Below are positions 1 to 8,820 of a stretch of 64,000 bases of DNA, piece by piece. The translations under genes were made by a program, and so were the position numbers. The stretch's first letter is position 1; the number at the start of each line of letters is the position of its first letter. The notes under the pieces were generated by a model, which ran no database searches, was not told the DNA's origin, and worked only from the letters and a program-made list of their open reading frames with translations. The DNA comes from Streptomyces sp. AJS327 (GTDB lineage Bacteria > Actinomycetota > Actinomycetes > Streptomycetales > Streptomycetaceae), in NCBI RefSeq assembly GCF_013450295.1, contig NZ_SKBR01000001.1, positions 996,001 through 1,060,000 on the forward strand, read 5' to 3'.

Positions 1-1
1 G

Positions 2-49
2 AACCGCCGCTACCGGGCGCACGCGGGCGTCCGCCTCACCGACATCTGA
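2..49 (+). CDS. C-terminal end of an unidentified protein (partial)
   Basis: The window opens inside an open frame that reads NRRYRAHAGVRLTDI and stops at a TGA. Codon use is Streptomyces-like, with mostly G or C in third positions, which supports it being the tail of a real gene. Too little is present to name a family. The next gene on the same strand starts about 160 bases downstream, so no operon link can be argued. Confidence 0.4.
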   Translation, partial: NRRYRAHAGVRLTDI

Positions 50-209
50 CCCGGCCGGCGTCTGGTCGGACCGGCATCTGGTCCGGCGGCCCGTCCGGCC
101 GGGAAGGCGCGCCCTCCCGGCCGGTGGGGCGCGGGCCGCGCGTACGGTGGAGAGGGCGCCGCAGCGCGCCCCGTCCGCAGTTCACGTCACACCGCCCGGG
201 AGACCGCCG

Positions 210-497
210 ATGTCCGCCCCCACCGCCCGCTCCCCCCGGGGGATCGCGCTCTACACCGCCGTCCTCTGCCTGCTCGCGACGGCCGCCGCGGTCTTCTCGT
301 TCGTGAACGGCAGCTGGCCGCTCGGGGTGGTGTGGGTGCTGCTGGCCGGGCTCACCTCGAACATGGCCTGGTACTACCGCCGCCGGACGCGGGCCCTGGC
401 GGCCGCCGCCGAGCGGGACGCGGCCTCCGCCGCGGCCGAGGGGGCCGCCTGCCGCACCGTGCCCTCCACGTCCCGCGCCCCCGAGACGACCGCCTGA
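210..497 (+). CDS. Small two-helix membrane protein
   Basis: A 95-residue protein of unknown function. The start is the ATG at 210 because GGGAGA lies six bases upstream; an earlier in-frame ATG at 147 has no ribosome site. Two hydrophobic segments are visible at about residues 12-28 and 34-52, followed by an Arg-rich stretch (YRRRTR) and a charged, Ala-rich tail that would face the cytoplasm by the positive-inside rule. It is conserved-hypothetical in appearance and stands alone. The 215 bases after it are GC-rich, contain degenerate repeats of CCGGACCCG, and show no gene. Confidence 0.65.
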   Translation: MSAPTARSPRGIALYTAVLCLLATAAAVFSFVNGSWPLGVVWVLLAGLTSNMAWYYRRRTRALAAAAERDAASAAAEGAACRTVPSTSRAPETTA

Positions 498-712
498 CCG
501 AGCCGTCCGCGACCCCCGAATCCGGACCGGTCCCCGGACCCGTTCACGGACCCGGACCGGGACCCGGGCCCGTTCCCGGATCCGTTCTCCGGCCGGGACG
601 GGTCAGCGCCGGGCGGCCCGATCAGGCCCGGGCCCCGGGAGGCCCCGCCACCGGAGGCCCCGCCACCCGCGCCGGGGCCCGCCGCGTCGACCGCCCCGCC
701 GAGACGCGGCGT

Positions 713-1540
713 TCACCGCCCCACCGTGTCGACGGCGTCCACCGCGTCCACCGCGTCTACTACGGGTTCCCCGTTCCAGAAGCGGAAGTACTCGTAGCCG
801 AAGTCGACGTCCGCGCCGGGCACGCGCAGCCACTCCAGCACCGTGCCCACCGTCTCCCAGAAGACCGTGTTCACGGCCGGGATCCAGAGGCAGGCGAAGA
901 CCAGCAGCAGCCCGAACGGCGCGTAGGGTTCGAACCGCCGCCGCAGGCGCGGGGAGAGCCACGGCTCCAGCGCCCCGTACCCGTCCAGGCCGGGCACCGG
1001 CAGCGCGTTCAGCACCGCCGCCGTCACCTGGAGCATCGCGAGGAAGGCCAGCGCGTACCGGAAGGCGAAGGGCACGTCCGCCATCGCGTCCAGCCAGAAC
1101 GGGGCCGTGAGCAGGATCGCCAGCAGCACGTTCGTCAGCGGTCCCGCCGCGGAGACCAGGCTCTGCCGCCACCGCCGGCTGATCCGGCCCCGCTCCACGT
1201 AGACCGCGCCGCCGGGCAGGCCGATGCCGCCCAGCACCACGAAGAGGACGGGGAGCAGCACGCTCAGCCCGGCGTGCGTGTACCGCAGCGGGTTCAGGGT
1301 GAGGTACCCCTTGGCGCCGACCGAGGTGTCCCCCGCGCTGAGGGCCGAGCGGGCGTGCGCGTACTCGTGCAGGCAGAGCGAGACGATCCAGCCGGAGAGC
1401 ACGAACAGGAAGACCCCGACGCCGGTGATCTCCGCCCGGCCGGTCCAGACGACCCACCCCGAGAGCGCCATCACCACCAGCACGCCCAGGAACACCGGGC
1501 TGATGCGGTGGTGTTCGGGGTGTGGTGAAGCGCGGGCCAT
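713..1540 (-). CDS. M50 site-2-type membrane metalloprotease
   Basis: A 275-residue polytopic protein of the M50 (site-2 protease) family, which cuts substrates within the membrane using zinc. Zinc ligands are visible as HEYAH at 58-62 (HExxH) and as the Asp of LDG at 186 within NALPVPGLDG. The AAGPLTN motif at 131-137 and NPLRY at 83-87 are also typical. About five or six membrane segments are present. The substrate cannot be told from sequence; Streptomyces genomes encode several such proteases. The last 15 residues are a simple repeat, VDAVDAVDAVDT, encoded by a 9-base tandem repeat, and probably do not belong to the catalytic fold. Start is the ATG at 1540. It is a single gene. Confidence 0.85.
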   Translation of the reverse strand: MARASPHPEHHRISPVFLGVLVVMALSGWVVWTGRAEITGVGVFLFVLSGWIVSLCLHEYAHARSALSAGDTSVGAKGYLTLNPLRYTHAGLSVLLPVLFVVLGGIGLPGGAVYVERGRISRRWRQSLVSAAGPLTNVLLAILLTAPFWLDAMADVPFAFRYALAFLAMLQVTAAVLNALPVPGLDGYGALEPWLSPRLRRRFEPYAPFGLLLVFACLWIPAVNTVFWETVGTVLEWLRVPGADVDFGYEYFRFWNGEPVVDAVDAVDAVDTVGR

Positions 1541-1633
1541 GGCGCTAGACCGTACCGGCCCCCGGCGCGGCCCGGCGAGCCGTGGCCGGGCGGCCGGGAG
1601 CGGTCACCGGGGGCGCCGGTGGCGGGAGGGTGG

Positions 1634-2506
1634 TCACACCTGCTTGCGGAACTTCGCGATGGCGAGCGGGGCGGTGACCGCCGTCAGGCCGACGACCCAG
1701 ACCATGGTCCACAGCACCGGGGAGGCCACGGCGCCCTCACCGAGCATCAGCCCCCGGGCGGCGTCCGCGACCTGCGTCAGCGGGTTGAACCGGGTGAAGG
1801 TCTCCAGCCAGGAGGGCATGGTCTCGGTCGGTACGAAGACCGAGGAGCCGAACTGGAGGGGCATCAGGATCAGGAACGAGACCTGCTGCACGGCCTGCGC
1901 GTTGGGCAGCGACAGCCCCATCACCATGAAGATCCACATCAGCGAGACGCCGAAGAGCACGGTGAGCCCGGTGGCGGCGAGCAGCCCGAGCCACTGGCCG
2001 TCGATGTCGAACCCGACGAGGAAGCCGACGATCAGCAGTACGACGATGGCGACCAGCAGCCGCCCGGCCTCGACCAGCGCCTTGGCGAGCAGCACCGAGG
2101 AACGGGCGATGGGCATGGCCCGGAACCGGTCCATGACGCCCTTGCGGAAGTCCTCGTTCAGTCCGGTGCCCACGCCCATGGCGAGGCTGGTGCTCATCAT
2201 CGCCATCATGCCGGGCACCAGGTAGTTGGTGTAGGCGTCCCGGTCGCCGCCGTCCCCGCCACCGCCGATGGCGCCACCGAAGACGTACACGAACAGCAGG
2301 GTGAAGACGATGGGCATCAGCAGGACGTCCATCATCGACTCGGGGTCCTGCTTGATCTGGAGGGTGTTGCGCCGGGCCAGCGCGCCGAGGTGGCGCAGGT
2401 TGGCGCGGAGGCCGATCCTCCCGTCGTCGGACGGGGACGCCGCCCGCGGGGTGTTCCGGGCGGGGGTCCCCGGGTGTTCGGGGGCGGGCGCGGTGGTGGT
2501 GTTCAC
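1634..2506 (-). CDS. ABC-2 type exporter permease (DrrB-like)
   Basis: A 290-residue membrane subunit of a DrrAB-type exporter. Residues 1-35 are a soluble, low-complexity N-terminus. Six membrane segments follow in the usual ABC-2 layout, with a cytoplasmic amphipathic entry helix (RRNTLQIKQDPESMMD) before the first and the conserved stretch FRKGVMDRFRAMPIAR after the second. The gene starts with GTG at 2506, overlapping the stop of the upstream ATPase gene by four bases (GTGA), so the two are translationally coupled. The pair forms a complete two-gene efflux transporter. Known relatives export drugs such as doxorubicin or lipids; substrate here is unknown. A Gly/Asp-rich outer loop (GGGGDGGDRD) is a local oddity. 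Confidence 0.9.
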   Translation of the reverse strand: MNTTTAPAPEHPGTPARNTPRAASPSDDGRIGLRANLRHLGALARRNTLQIKQDPESMMDVLLMPIVFTLLFVYVFGGAIGGGGDGGDRDAYTNYLVPGMMAMMSTSLAMGVGTGLNEDFRKGVMDRFRAMPIARSSVLLAKALVEAGRLLVAIVVLLIVGFLVGFDIDGQWLGLLAATGLTVLFGVSLMWIFMVMGLSLPNAQAVQQVSFLILMPLQFGSSVFVPTETMPSWLETFTRFNPLTQVADAARGLMLGEGAVASPVLWTMVWVVGLTAVTAPLAIAKFRKQV

Positions 2507-3513
2507 GCCGCGGCCTCCTCAAGCTCGTCGTGGTCCTGGTGGGTGGCCTTCTGGCCGGTGATCGCGAGGAACACCTCGTCCAGGCTGGGCAGATGGGTGG
2601 CGATGTCCGCGATGGCGAAGCCGCGCTCGCCCAGCAGGCCGACCACGGCGGTCAGCTGCTCGTCGCTGACGATGGGCACGCTGAGCACGCCGGACGCCGG
2701 GTCCGAGGTGCTGCCGCCCACGCCGTCGAGTCCGGCCTCGCGCACGGCGGTGGCCATCAGGGGCAGCTCGGCGGGGTCCACCGGGCGGATCTCCAGGGTG
2801 CGCCCGCCGACCTTCGCCTTCAGCTCGGGCACGCGGCCCTCGGCTATGACCTTGCCCCGGTCGACCACGGTCAGCTCGCTGGCCAGCTGCTCGGCCTCCT
2901 CCATGTACTGGGTGGTGAGCAGCACGGTGTTGCCGTCCTCGACGATGTTCTTCACCTCGTCCCACACCTCGTTGCGGGTGCGGGGGTCGAGACCGGTCGT
3001 CGGTTCGTCCAGGTAGAGCACCCGGGGGCGGCCGATCATGGACGCGGCGAGGTCCAGCCGCCGCCGCATCCCGCCGGAGTACTTGCTGGCCGGGCGCTTG
3101 GCCGCCTCGGTCAGCGAGAAGCGCTCCAGCAACTCGTCGGCGCGGCGCCGCGCCTGGGAGCGGGGCAGGTCCAGCAGCCGCCCGATCATGTACAGGTTCT
3201 CCCGGCCGGAGAGCTTCTCGTCCACCGAGGCGTACTGGCCGGTGAGGCCGATGGTGCGGCGCAGCTGGCGGGGCTGGCGCACCACGTCGTACCCGGCGAC
3301 GACGGCGGTGCCCGCGTCCGGCAGGAGCAGCGTGGACAGCATCCGGACGAGGGTGGTCTTGCCCGCCCCGTTCGGCCCGAGAACTCCCATGACGGTGCCC
3401 TCGCGCACGTCGAGGTCGATGCCGTCGACCGCCCTGTTGTCCCCGAAGTGCTTGACCAGGCCGCGTACCTCGACGGCGGAGCCGCCGCGCGGTGGGGTGG
3501 TGTGTCGCGTCAT
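2503..3513 (-). CDS. ABC transporter ATPase (DrrA-like)
   Basis: A 336-residue cytoplasmic ATPase that powers the permease encoded just downstream. Walker A is GPNGAGKT at 46-53, the Q-loop Gln is at 93, the signature YSGGM at 145-149, and Walker B LYLDE at 166-170. The switch position has Gln (TTQYMEE, 202) rather than His, which is characteristic of the DrrA subfamily. The C-terminal 100 residues form the extra regulatory domain of that family. The start at 3513 is chosen because the fold begins right after it and the upstream in-frame extension is unlike a protein. It is first in a two-gene operon with a four-base overlap. Confidence 0.92.
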   Translation of the reverse strand: MTRHTTPPRGGSAVEVRGLVKHFGDNRAVDGIDLDVREGTVMGVLGPNGAGKTTLVRMLSTLLLPDAGTAVVAGYDVVRQPRQLRRTIGLTGQYASVDEKLSGRENLYMIGRLLDLPRSQARRRADELLERFSLTEAAKRPASKYSGGMRRRLDLAASMIGRPRVLYLDEPTTGLDPRTRNEVWDEVKNIVEDGNTVLLTTQYMEEAEQLASELTVVDRGKVIAEGRVPELKAKVGGRTLEIRPVDPAELPLMATAVREAGLDGVGGSTSDPASGVLSVPIVSDEQLTAVVGLLGERGFAIADIATHLPSLDEVFLAITGQKATHQDHDELEEAAA

Positions 3514-4003
3514 GGAACCAAAGGTGCCAGCTTCCGCTGACAAACGACCGACAGCCCACCGACACCGCCGCCCCTCGCCAGGCCGGGTCCCGGCGGTCCC
3601 CACCGGGCACCCCCGCCCCCTCGCCGGTGCCCCAACCGCCCCGCTTCGCCCGGGAGTAGACGGTGTGCGGCGGGACCCCGGCCATCCGGTACGACACACC
3701 GTGGCCGTCCGTACGCGGTGGGTGGCGACGGGGTTCGGAGGCTCCGTCACGGGGGTGTGGGGGCGGTCGGGCGGGGGTGCCGGGCCGGGGCGGTGACATC
3801 GGTCACACGGCCGGATGGGGAGGGGGCCCCGCGTCCCGGCTCGCCCGCGCCCGCGGGCCCAACCCGGCGGTGTGGGAACGGAGATGAGCGAACCCCCGGG
3901 GCCCGCCGGAGGGGCGGACGCCGGGGGTCACGCGGGAGCCGGACGGGTCGCGCGCCGTCCGGGCCCCGGAGCACCGGTGCTCAGGGGGTCAGCGCGTCAG
4001 CGG
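3514..4003. other. Non-coding spacer upstream of the ABC operon
   Basis: About 490 bases separate the exporter start from the stop of the small secreted protein gene. It must contain the exporter promoter, but no -10/-35 pair stands out. A short perfect inverted repeat, GTGAC-ATCG-GTCAC, lies at 3793-3806. The remainder is GC-rich and has no convincing coding frame on either strand. Confidence 0.5.
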
Positions 4004-4324
4004 TCAGCGGCTGCGGACCTGGTCCTGCTCGGAGCCCTCGACCTCGACCGGCACGCGGTTGTGCTTGCCGTGCACCTTGGTCTTGATGTTGCCCGTCTTG
4101 ATCGACTCGTTCTGCGTCGACTGACCGACGTGGCGGGAGTTCTTCACGAAGGGCACCGCCAGGTCGCCCGGTCCCCGCTCGTTGGCGAAGACGGAGTCGC
4201 CGTAGACGAAGTAGACGTTGACGGGCCGGTCATGGCTGTTCGCGCTGGCGGCCGGGGCCACGCCGACGGCGAGGCCGACGGCCAGCCCCGCGGTCGCCAC
4301 GGCACGGGTGAGGTTCCTCATCAT
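4004..4324 (-). CDS. Small secreted protein of unknown function
   Basis: A 106-residue protein with a clear Sec signal peptide: MMRNLTRAVATAG, a hydrophobic core rich in Ala/Val/Leu, and a likely AxA cleavage near residue 28-29 (AASAN). The mature part is about 78 residues, hydrophilic, without cysteines, and begins HDRPVNVYFVYGDSVF. It is neither a chaplin nor a rodlin by its motifs. Two adjacent ATG codons are possible starts; the GAGG upstream is better spaced to the second (4321). An in-frame extension upstream lacks any signal-sequence logic and is rejected. No enzyme motif is visible. It is transcribed alone, with panB downstream and on the same strand upstream. Confidence 0.7.
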   Translation of the reverse strand: MMRNLTRAVATAGLAVGLAVGVAPAASANSHDRPVNVYFVYGDSVFANERGPGDLAVPFVKNSRHVGQSTQNESIKTGNIKTKVHGKHNRVPVEVEGSEQDQVRSR

Positions 4325-4594
4325 GTCCTCGTTTCTCTCCTGGGGCCCGCTCGAAGCGGAGCCCCTGATCGGGAAAGTCGGATGAGATGTACCGCCCCTT
4401 GTATGCCCATTCCTCGCGCTGTACCGGCGACCACCGATCTCGGTGACGGAACTGCTCCGAACAGTCTCGGGAAGCCGGGTGACGGCGGCTCCACGCGGGT
4501 GCCGCCGCCCCGCGGGCCCGGCAACGAGCCGTCCGTGCCCCCCGAACCGGAGCACCGGCGCGGCCCGTCACCGAGCGCGATCGGCGAACCCGGC

Positions 4595-5524
4595 TCAGCT
4601 GAAGCTGTGCCGCGCCTCCGGGAAGGCGCCGCCGACGACGTCGTCGGCGAAGGCGCGGGCGGCGCCGCCGAGCGTCTCCCGCAGCCGCGCGTACTCCTTC
4701 ACGAAGCGCGGCACCTTGCCGGAGGTCAGCCCCGCCATGTCGGTCCACACCAGGACCTGCGCGTCACACTCCGCCCCCGCGCCGATCCCGATCGTCGGGA
4801 CGTCCAGCGACCTGGTGACCTCGGCCGCCAACTCGGCGGGCACCGCCTCCAGTACGACGCTGAAGGCCCCGGCGTCCGCGACCGCCTTGGCGTCCCGCAG
4901 CAGCTGCTGCGCCGCCTCCTCGCCGCGCCCCTGGATGCGGTAGCCCATCGCGTGCACGGACTGCGGGGTCAGCCCGACGTGCGCCATGACCGGGATGCCG
5001 CTGCGGACCAGCAGCTCCACCTGGTCGGCCGAGCGCTCCCCGCCCTCCAGCTTCACGGCCCCCACGCCCGACTCCTTGACCAGCCGGGTGGCGCTGCGCA
5101 GCGCCTGCGCCGCCCCCTCCTGGTACGTGCCGAAGGGGAGGTCCGCGATGACCAGCGCGCGCCGGGTGCCCCGGACGACGGCGGCGGAGAGCATCGCCAT
5201 CTCGTCCAGGGTGACCGGGACCGTGGACTCGTACCCGAGATGGCAGTTGCCCATGGAGTCCCCGACCAGCAGGGCGGGTATCCCGGCCTCGTCGAACACC
5301 GAGGCCGTCATCGCGTCGTACGCGGTCAGCATGGGCCACTTCTCCCCGCGGCCCTTGGCGGCTCCGAGGTCACGCACCGTGACGCGGCGGGTGGTGACAC
5401 CGCCGTAGAGCTTGAGCGACCCCCCGCCGTCGGACGCCCCCGAGGGGGACGCGGGGGATGACGCCGGGGCGCCGGAGGCGCCCTCCCGGGTGTTTCGGAC
5501 AGCCTGCTGCGCTGCGTGCTGCAT
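4595..5524 (-). CDS. panB: 3-methyl-2-oxobutanoate hydroxymethyltransferase
   Basis: PanB transfers a hydroxymethyl group from 5,10-methylene-tetrahydrofolate to alpha-ketoisovalerate, giving ketopantoate, the first committed step to pantothenate and CoA in the cytoplasm. The 309-residue protein carries the TIM-barrel signature motifs: LTAYDAMTA at 66-74, VGDSMG with the magnesium ligand Asp at 89, ADLPFG with Asp128, KLEGG with Glu160, and LEAVP with the general-base Glu226. The first 40 residues are a Ser/Gly/Ala-rich extension. Start at 5524 has AGGAG seven bases upstream. It diverges from the EEP-domain gene across a 346-base spacer. panC and panD are not in the window. Confidence 0.95.
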   Translation of the reverse strand: MQHAAQQAVRNTREGASGAPASSPASPSGASDGGGSLKLYGGVTTRRVTVRDLGAAKGRGEKWPMLTAYDAMTASVFDEAGIPALLVGDSMGNCHLGYESTVPVTLDEMAMLSAAVVRGTRRALVIADLPFGTYQEGAAQALRSATRLVKESGVGAVKLEGGERSADQVELLVRSGIPVMAHVGLTPQSVHAMGYRIQGRGEEAAQQLLRDAKAVADAGAFSVVLEAVPAELAAEVTRSLDVPTIGIGAGAECDAQVLVWTDMAGLTSGKVPRFVKEYARLRETLGGAARAFADDVVGGAFPEARHSFS

Positions 5525-5870
5525 GGTACGGCTCCTGATTCGTCGTCTCGTGGCGCCCTCACGGCGTCCCCGGAACTCTCGCCATGCTGGCACGCGGGGG
5601 CGCGCGGGGGGAAGTGCGAGGAGGGCGGTGGCCTGGGGCGCGCGCTCCCGGGCGGACCACCCCGGGACGCGACGGAGACGGACACGAACGGTCCCGGATG
5701 ATCGGAACCCGAGGCGCGGTTCCGCACGTCCTGTCTCTGTGTGGCCGCCCGCCGCCGACGCGCTACGGGCCGCCCGCGTCCCCCGCCCGGCGAGGCGTCT
5801 CGTGCGTCAGCGAGCCCTCCGGGATCACATATCGTTCATGCACCATCACCACAGGCAAGCGAGGGCAGCG
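5525..5870. other. Divergent promoter spacer, panB / EEP-domain gene
   Basis: About 346 bases lie between two divergent starts and should hold promoters for both. The sequence close to the rightward gene (CATATCGTT around 5828-5836) is locally AT-richer than its surroundings and could be a -10 region. Neither a coding frame nor a strong inverted repeat was seen. Confidence 0.45.
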
Positions 5871-6911
5871 ATGGCAGGCGCGCACACGGCGGAGGCCACC
5901 GGCCAGCCGGACGGCGGTCCGCGACGCGGAACCGCGGGTGGCCGGGGCGCCCAGCGCCTCCGGCGGGCCCTGGGCCGCTGGGGCGGGGAGGGCGCGTGGC
6001 GGCGCGGACTGGTCCCGGCGGTGCTCGCGCTGCTGCTGGCCCTCGCGCTGTCCGCGCACGCCCGGATCCCCAACTCCATCGGCAACCTCGGCTCGCTCTG
6101 GGAGACCTTCCTGCCCTGGGGCGGTCTGCTCATCCCGGTGCTGCTCGTGGCCGGGCTGCTGCGCCGCTCGCCGACGGCGCTGATCGCGCTGCTGGTGCCG
6201 GTCGTCGTCTGGGTCAGCCTCTTCGGCGGTCTGGTGACCACCAAGTCCGGCGCGGGCGGCGACCTCACCGTCGTCACGCACAACGTCAACGCGGGCAACC
6301 CGGACCCGGAGGGCACCGCGCGCGGGCTCATCGCCTCGGACGCCGACATCCTCGCCCTGGAGGAGGTGTCCGCCGCGCGGGCGGGCACCTACCGCAAGGC
6401 GCTGCGCCGGGCCTACCCGCACCACACGCTGGCCGGCACGGTCGGGGTGTGGAGCAAGTACCCGCTGAGCGACAGCCGCCCCGTCGACCTCCGGATGGGC
6501 TGGCCCCGCGCCCTGCGCACCACGGTCAGCACCCCGCGGGGGGACGTCGCGGTCTTCGCCGCGCACCTGCCCTCGGTGCGCGTGCAGTTCCGCGCGGGCT
6601 TCACCGCCGGGCAGCGGGACGACAGCGCGAGCGCGCTCGGTGAGGCCGTCTCGGCCGAGAAGCTGAAGCGCGTGGTGCTGCTCGGCGACCTCAACGGCAC
6701 GATGAACGACCGCGCCCTGGCGCCGGTGACCTCCCAGCTGCGCTCCACCCAGGGAGCCGCCGGGGACGGCTTCGGCTTCAGCTGGCCCGCCTCGTTCCCG
6801 ATGGCCCGGATCGACCAGATCATGGTGAAGGGCGTGGAGCCGGTGTCCTCCTGGTCGCTGCCGGAGACCGGCAGCGACCACCTGCCCGTCGCCGCCTCGA
6901 TCAACCTCTGA
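5871..6911 (+). CDS. Membrane-anchored endonuclease/exonuclease/phosphatase-family protein
   Basis: A 346-residue protein with three predicted membrane helices (about 47-63, 82-98, 102-120) followed by an extracytoplasmic EEP domain of the DNase I-like fold. Active-site motifs are THNVN (Asn138), LEE (Glu164), AAH (His232), GDLN (Asp273, Asn275), RID (Asp315) and SDH (Asp336/His337), so the metal-dependent phosphohydrolase site is intact. Family members cut nucleic acids, sphingomyelin or inositol phosphates; the substrate here is unknown. The ATG at 5871 is preferred because GAGGG precedes it; an in-frame ATG at 5838 would add an N-terminal His run. Its stop lies 30 bases from that of convergent nadE. 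Confidence 0.82.
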   Translation: MAGAHTAEATGQPDGGPRRGTAGGRGAQRLRRALGRWGGEGAWRRGLVPAVLALLLALALSAHARIPNSIGNLGSLWETFLPWGGLLIPVLLVAGLLRRSPTALIALLVPVVVWVSLFGGLVTTKSGAGGDLTVVTHNVNAGNPDPEGTARGLIASDADILALEEVSAARAGTYRKALRRAYPHHTLAGTVGVWSKYPLSDSRPVDLRMGWPRALRTTVSTPRGDVAVFAAHLPSVRVQFRAGFTAGQRDDSASALGEAVSAEKLKRVVLLGDLNGTMNDRALAPVTSQLRSTQGAAGDGFGFSWPASFPMARIDQIMVKGVEPVSSWSLPETGSDHLPVAASINL

Positions 6912-6941
6912 GGTTCCGGGGCGACTTCGCGGGGCCGCCGG

Positions 6942-8687
6942 TCAGCGCTCGCGCCAGCGGTTGGTGAGCGGCAGCCGGCGGTCCTTGCCGAAGCCCTTCG
7001 CCGAGATCTTCGTGCCCGGCGGGTACTGGCGGCGCTTGTACTCCGCGGTGTCCGTCATCCGCAGGACCCGGTTGACCAGCTCCGGGTCGAACCCCCGGGC
7101 GACGATGTCCGCGCGGCCCTGGTCGCCGTCCACGTACAGCTTGAGGATGCGGTCCAGCACCTCGTAGTCGGGCAGCGAGTCCGAGTCGAGCTGCCCGGGG
7201 CGCAGTTCCGCGCTGGGCGGCTTGCTGATCGAGTTCTCCGGGATGGGCGGGGTGTGGCCGCTCGCGGAGGCCGCCTGGTTGCGCCACCGCGCGAGCCGGA
7301 AGACGTTCGTCTTGTAGACGTCCTTGATCGGTCCGTACGCGCCGACCGAGTCGCCGTACAGCGTCGAGTAGCCGCACGCCAGCTCGGACTTGTTGCCCGG
7401 GGCGAGCACCAGGTGCCCCTCCTGGTTGGAGAGCGCCATCAGCAGGGTGCCGCGCAGCCGCGCCTGGAGGTTCTCCTCGGCGAGGCCGGTCAGCGCCAGC
7501 GACTCCATGTACGCGTCGAACATGGGGCCGATCGGGACGGTACGGAAACGCAGGCCGGTGCGCTCCGCCAGCTCCGCCGCGTCGTCCCGGGAGTGCCCGG
7601 AGGAGTAGCGCGAGGGCATCGAGACGCCGTGCACGTTCTCCGGGCCGACCGCGTCGCAGGCCACCGCCGCGACCAGCGAGGAGTCGATACCGCCGGACAG
7701 TCCGACGAGCACCGAGCGGAAGCCGTTCTTCGCGACGTACGCGCGCAGCCCGACCACCAGGGCCGTGTAGATCTCCTCGTCGTCCCCCAGCCGGGGCGCG
7801 GTGCTGCCGGTGACCTCCGGCTCGTAGGCCGGGAGCGGGTCGGCGGAGAGCGTGACGTGGTCCAGGCGCAGCCCGTCGTCCACCACCCCGGACGGCACCG
7901 CCCCGGCGGCCGGGAGGTCCAGGTCGAGGACGACGCAGCCCTGCTCGAACTGCGGGGCGCGGGCCAGCACGGTGCCGTCCCGGTCGACGACGAGGGAGTC
8001 GCCGTCGAAGACCAGGTCGTCCTGGCCGCCGATCATCGCCAGGTAGGCGGTGGTGCACCCGGCCTCGCCCGCCCGCTTGCGCACCAGCTCCAGCCGGGTG
8101 TCGTGCTTCTCCCGCTCGTACGGCGAGGCGTTGACCGACAGCAGCAGCCCGGCCCCGGCGGCGCGGGCGGCGGGCACCCGGCCGCCCTCCTGCCAGAGGT
8201 CCTCGCAGATGGCGAGCGCGACGTCCACTCCGCGCACCCGGATGACGGGCATGGTGTCGCCGGGCAGGAAGTAGCGGAACTCGTCGAAGACGCCGTAGTT
8301 GGGCAGGTGGTGCTTGGCGAAGGCCAGCGCCACCGCCCCGCGGTGCAGCACGGCGGCGGCGTTCTGCGGCCCCCCGGCGGGCTGGCCGTAGGCGGCGGGC
8401 CGCTCCGCGCGGTCGAGGTAGCCGACGACCACCGGGACCTCGCCGAACCCCTCCTCCGCGAGCCGGTGGGCCAGCGCGCGCAGCGTCTCCCGGCTGGCCT
8501 CCACGAAGGAGGACCGCAGCGCCAGGTCCTCCACCGGGTAGCCGGTGAGCATCATCTCGGGGAACGCCACCAGGTGCGCTCCCTGCTCCACGGCGTGCCG
8601 GGTCCAGCTGACGACGGACTCGGCGTTGCCGTCGAGGTCGCCGACGGTGGAGTCGATCTGGTTCAGGGCGAGGCGTAGTTGAGGCAC
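6942..8687 (-). CDS. nadE: Glutamine-dependent NAD+ synthetase
   Basis: This two-domain enzyme makes NAD from nicotinic acid adenine dinucleotide, ATP and glutamine in the cytoplasm. Residues 1-270 form a nitrilase-type glutaminase with the catalytic triad Glu44 (FPEM), Lys125 (AKHH) and Cys161 (ICEDLW). Residues 300-581 form the synthetase, with the PP-loop SGGIDSS at 331-337. Length (581) is a little shorter than the mycobacterial enzyme. The start is GTG at 8687. Upstream on its strand, TACACT sits seven bases before the GTG, which would make a leaderless transcript; there is only a weak ribosome site. It converges with the EEP-domain gene. Confidence 0.94.
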   Translation of the reverse strand: MPQLRLALNQIDSTVGDLDGNAESVVSWTRHAVEQGAHLVAFPEMMLTGYPVEDLALRSSFVEASRETLRALAHRLAEEGFGEVPVVVGYLDRAERPAAYGQPAGGPQNAAAVLHRGAVALAFAKHHLPNYGVFDEFRYFLPGDTMPVIRVRGVDVALAICEDLWQEGGRVPAARAAGAGLLLSVNASPYEREKHDTRLELVRKRAGEAGCTTAYLAMIGGQDDLVFDGDSLVVDRDGTVLARAPQFEQGCVVLDLDLPAAGAVPSGVVDDGLRLDHVTLSADPLPAYEPEVTGSTAPRLGDDEEIYTALVVGLRAYVAKNGFRSVLVGLSGGIDSSLVAAVACDAVGPENVHGVSMPSRYSSGHSRDDAAELAERTGLRFRTVPIGPMFDAYMESLALTGLAEENLQARLRGTLLMALSNQEGHLVLAPGNKSELACGYSTLYGDSVGAYGPIKDVYKTNVFRLARWRNQAASASGHTPPIPENSISKPPSAELRPGQLDSDSLPDYEVLDRILKLYVDGDQGRADIVARGFDPELVNRVLRMTDTAEYKRRQYPPGTKISAKGFGKDRRLPLTNRWRER

Positions 8688-8820
8688 GTCCCTGAGTGTA
8701 ATCGTCTTACTGACACGAGATCGTGCTGAACGGCCCGGCGCCGGTGGCGCCCGGGCGCCGGTACGGGCCGGGCCCGGGGACCCGGCGGGGCGCGCCGTTC
8801 CGGAACGCCCCGCCCGTGGG

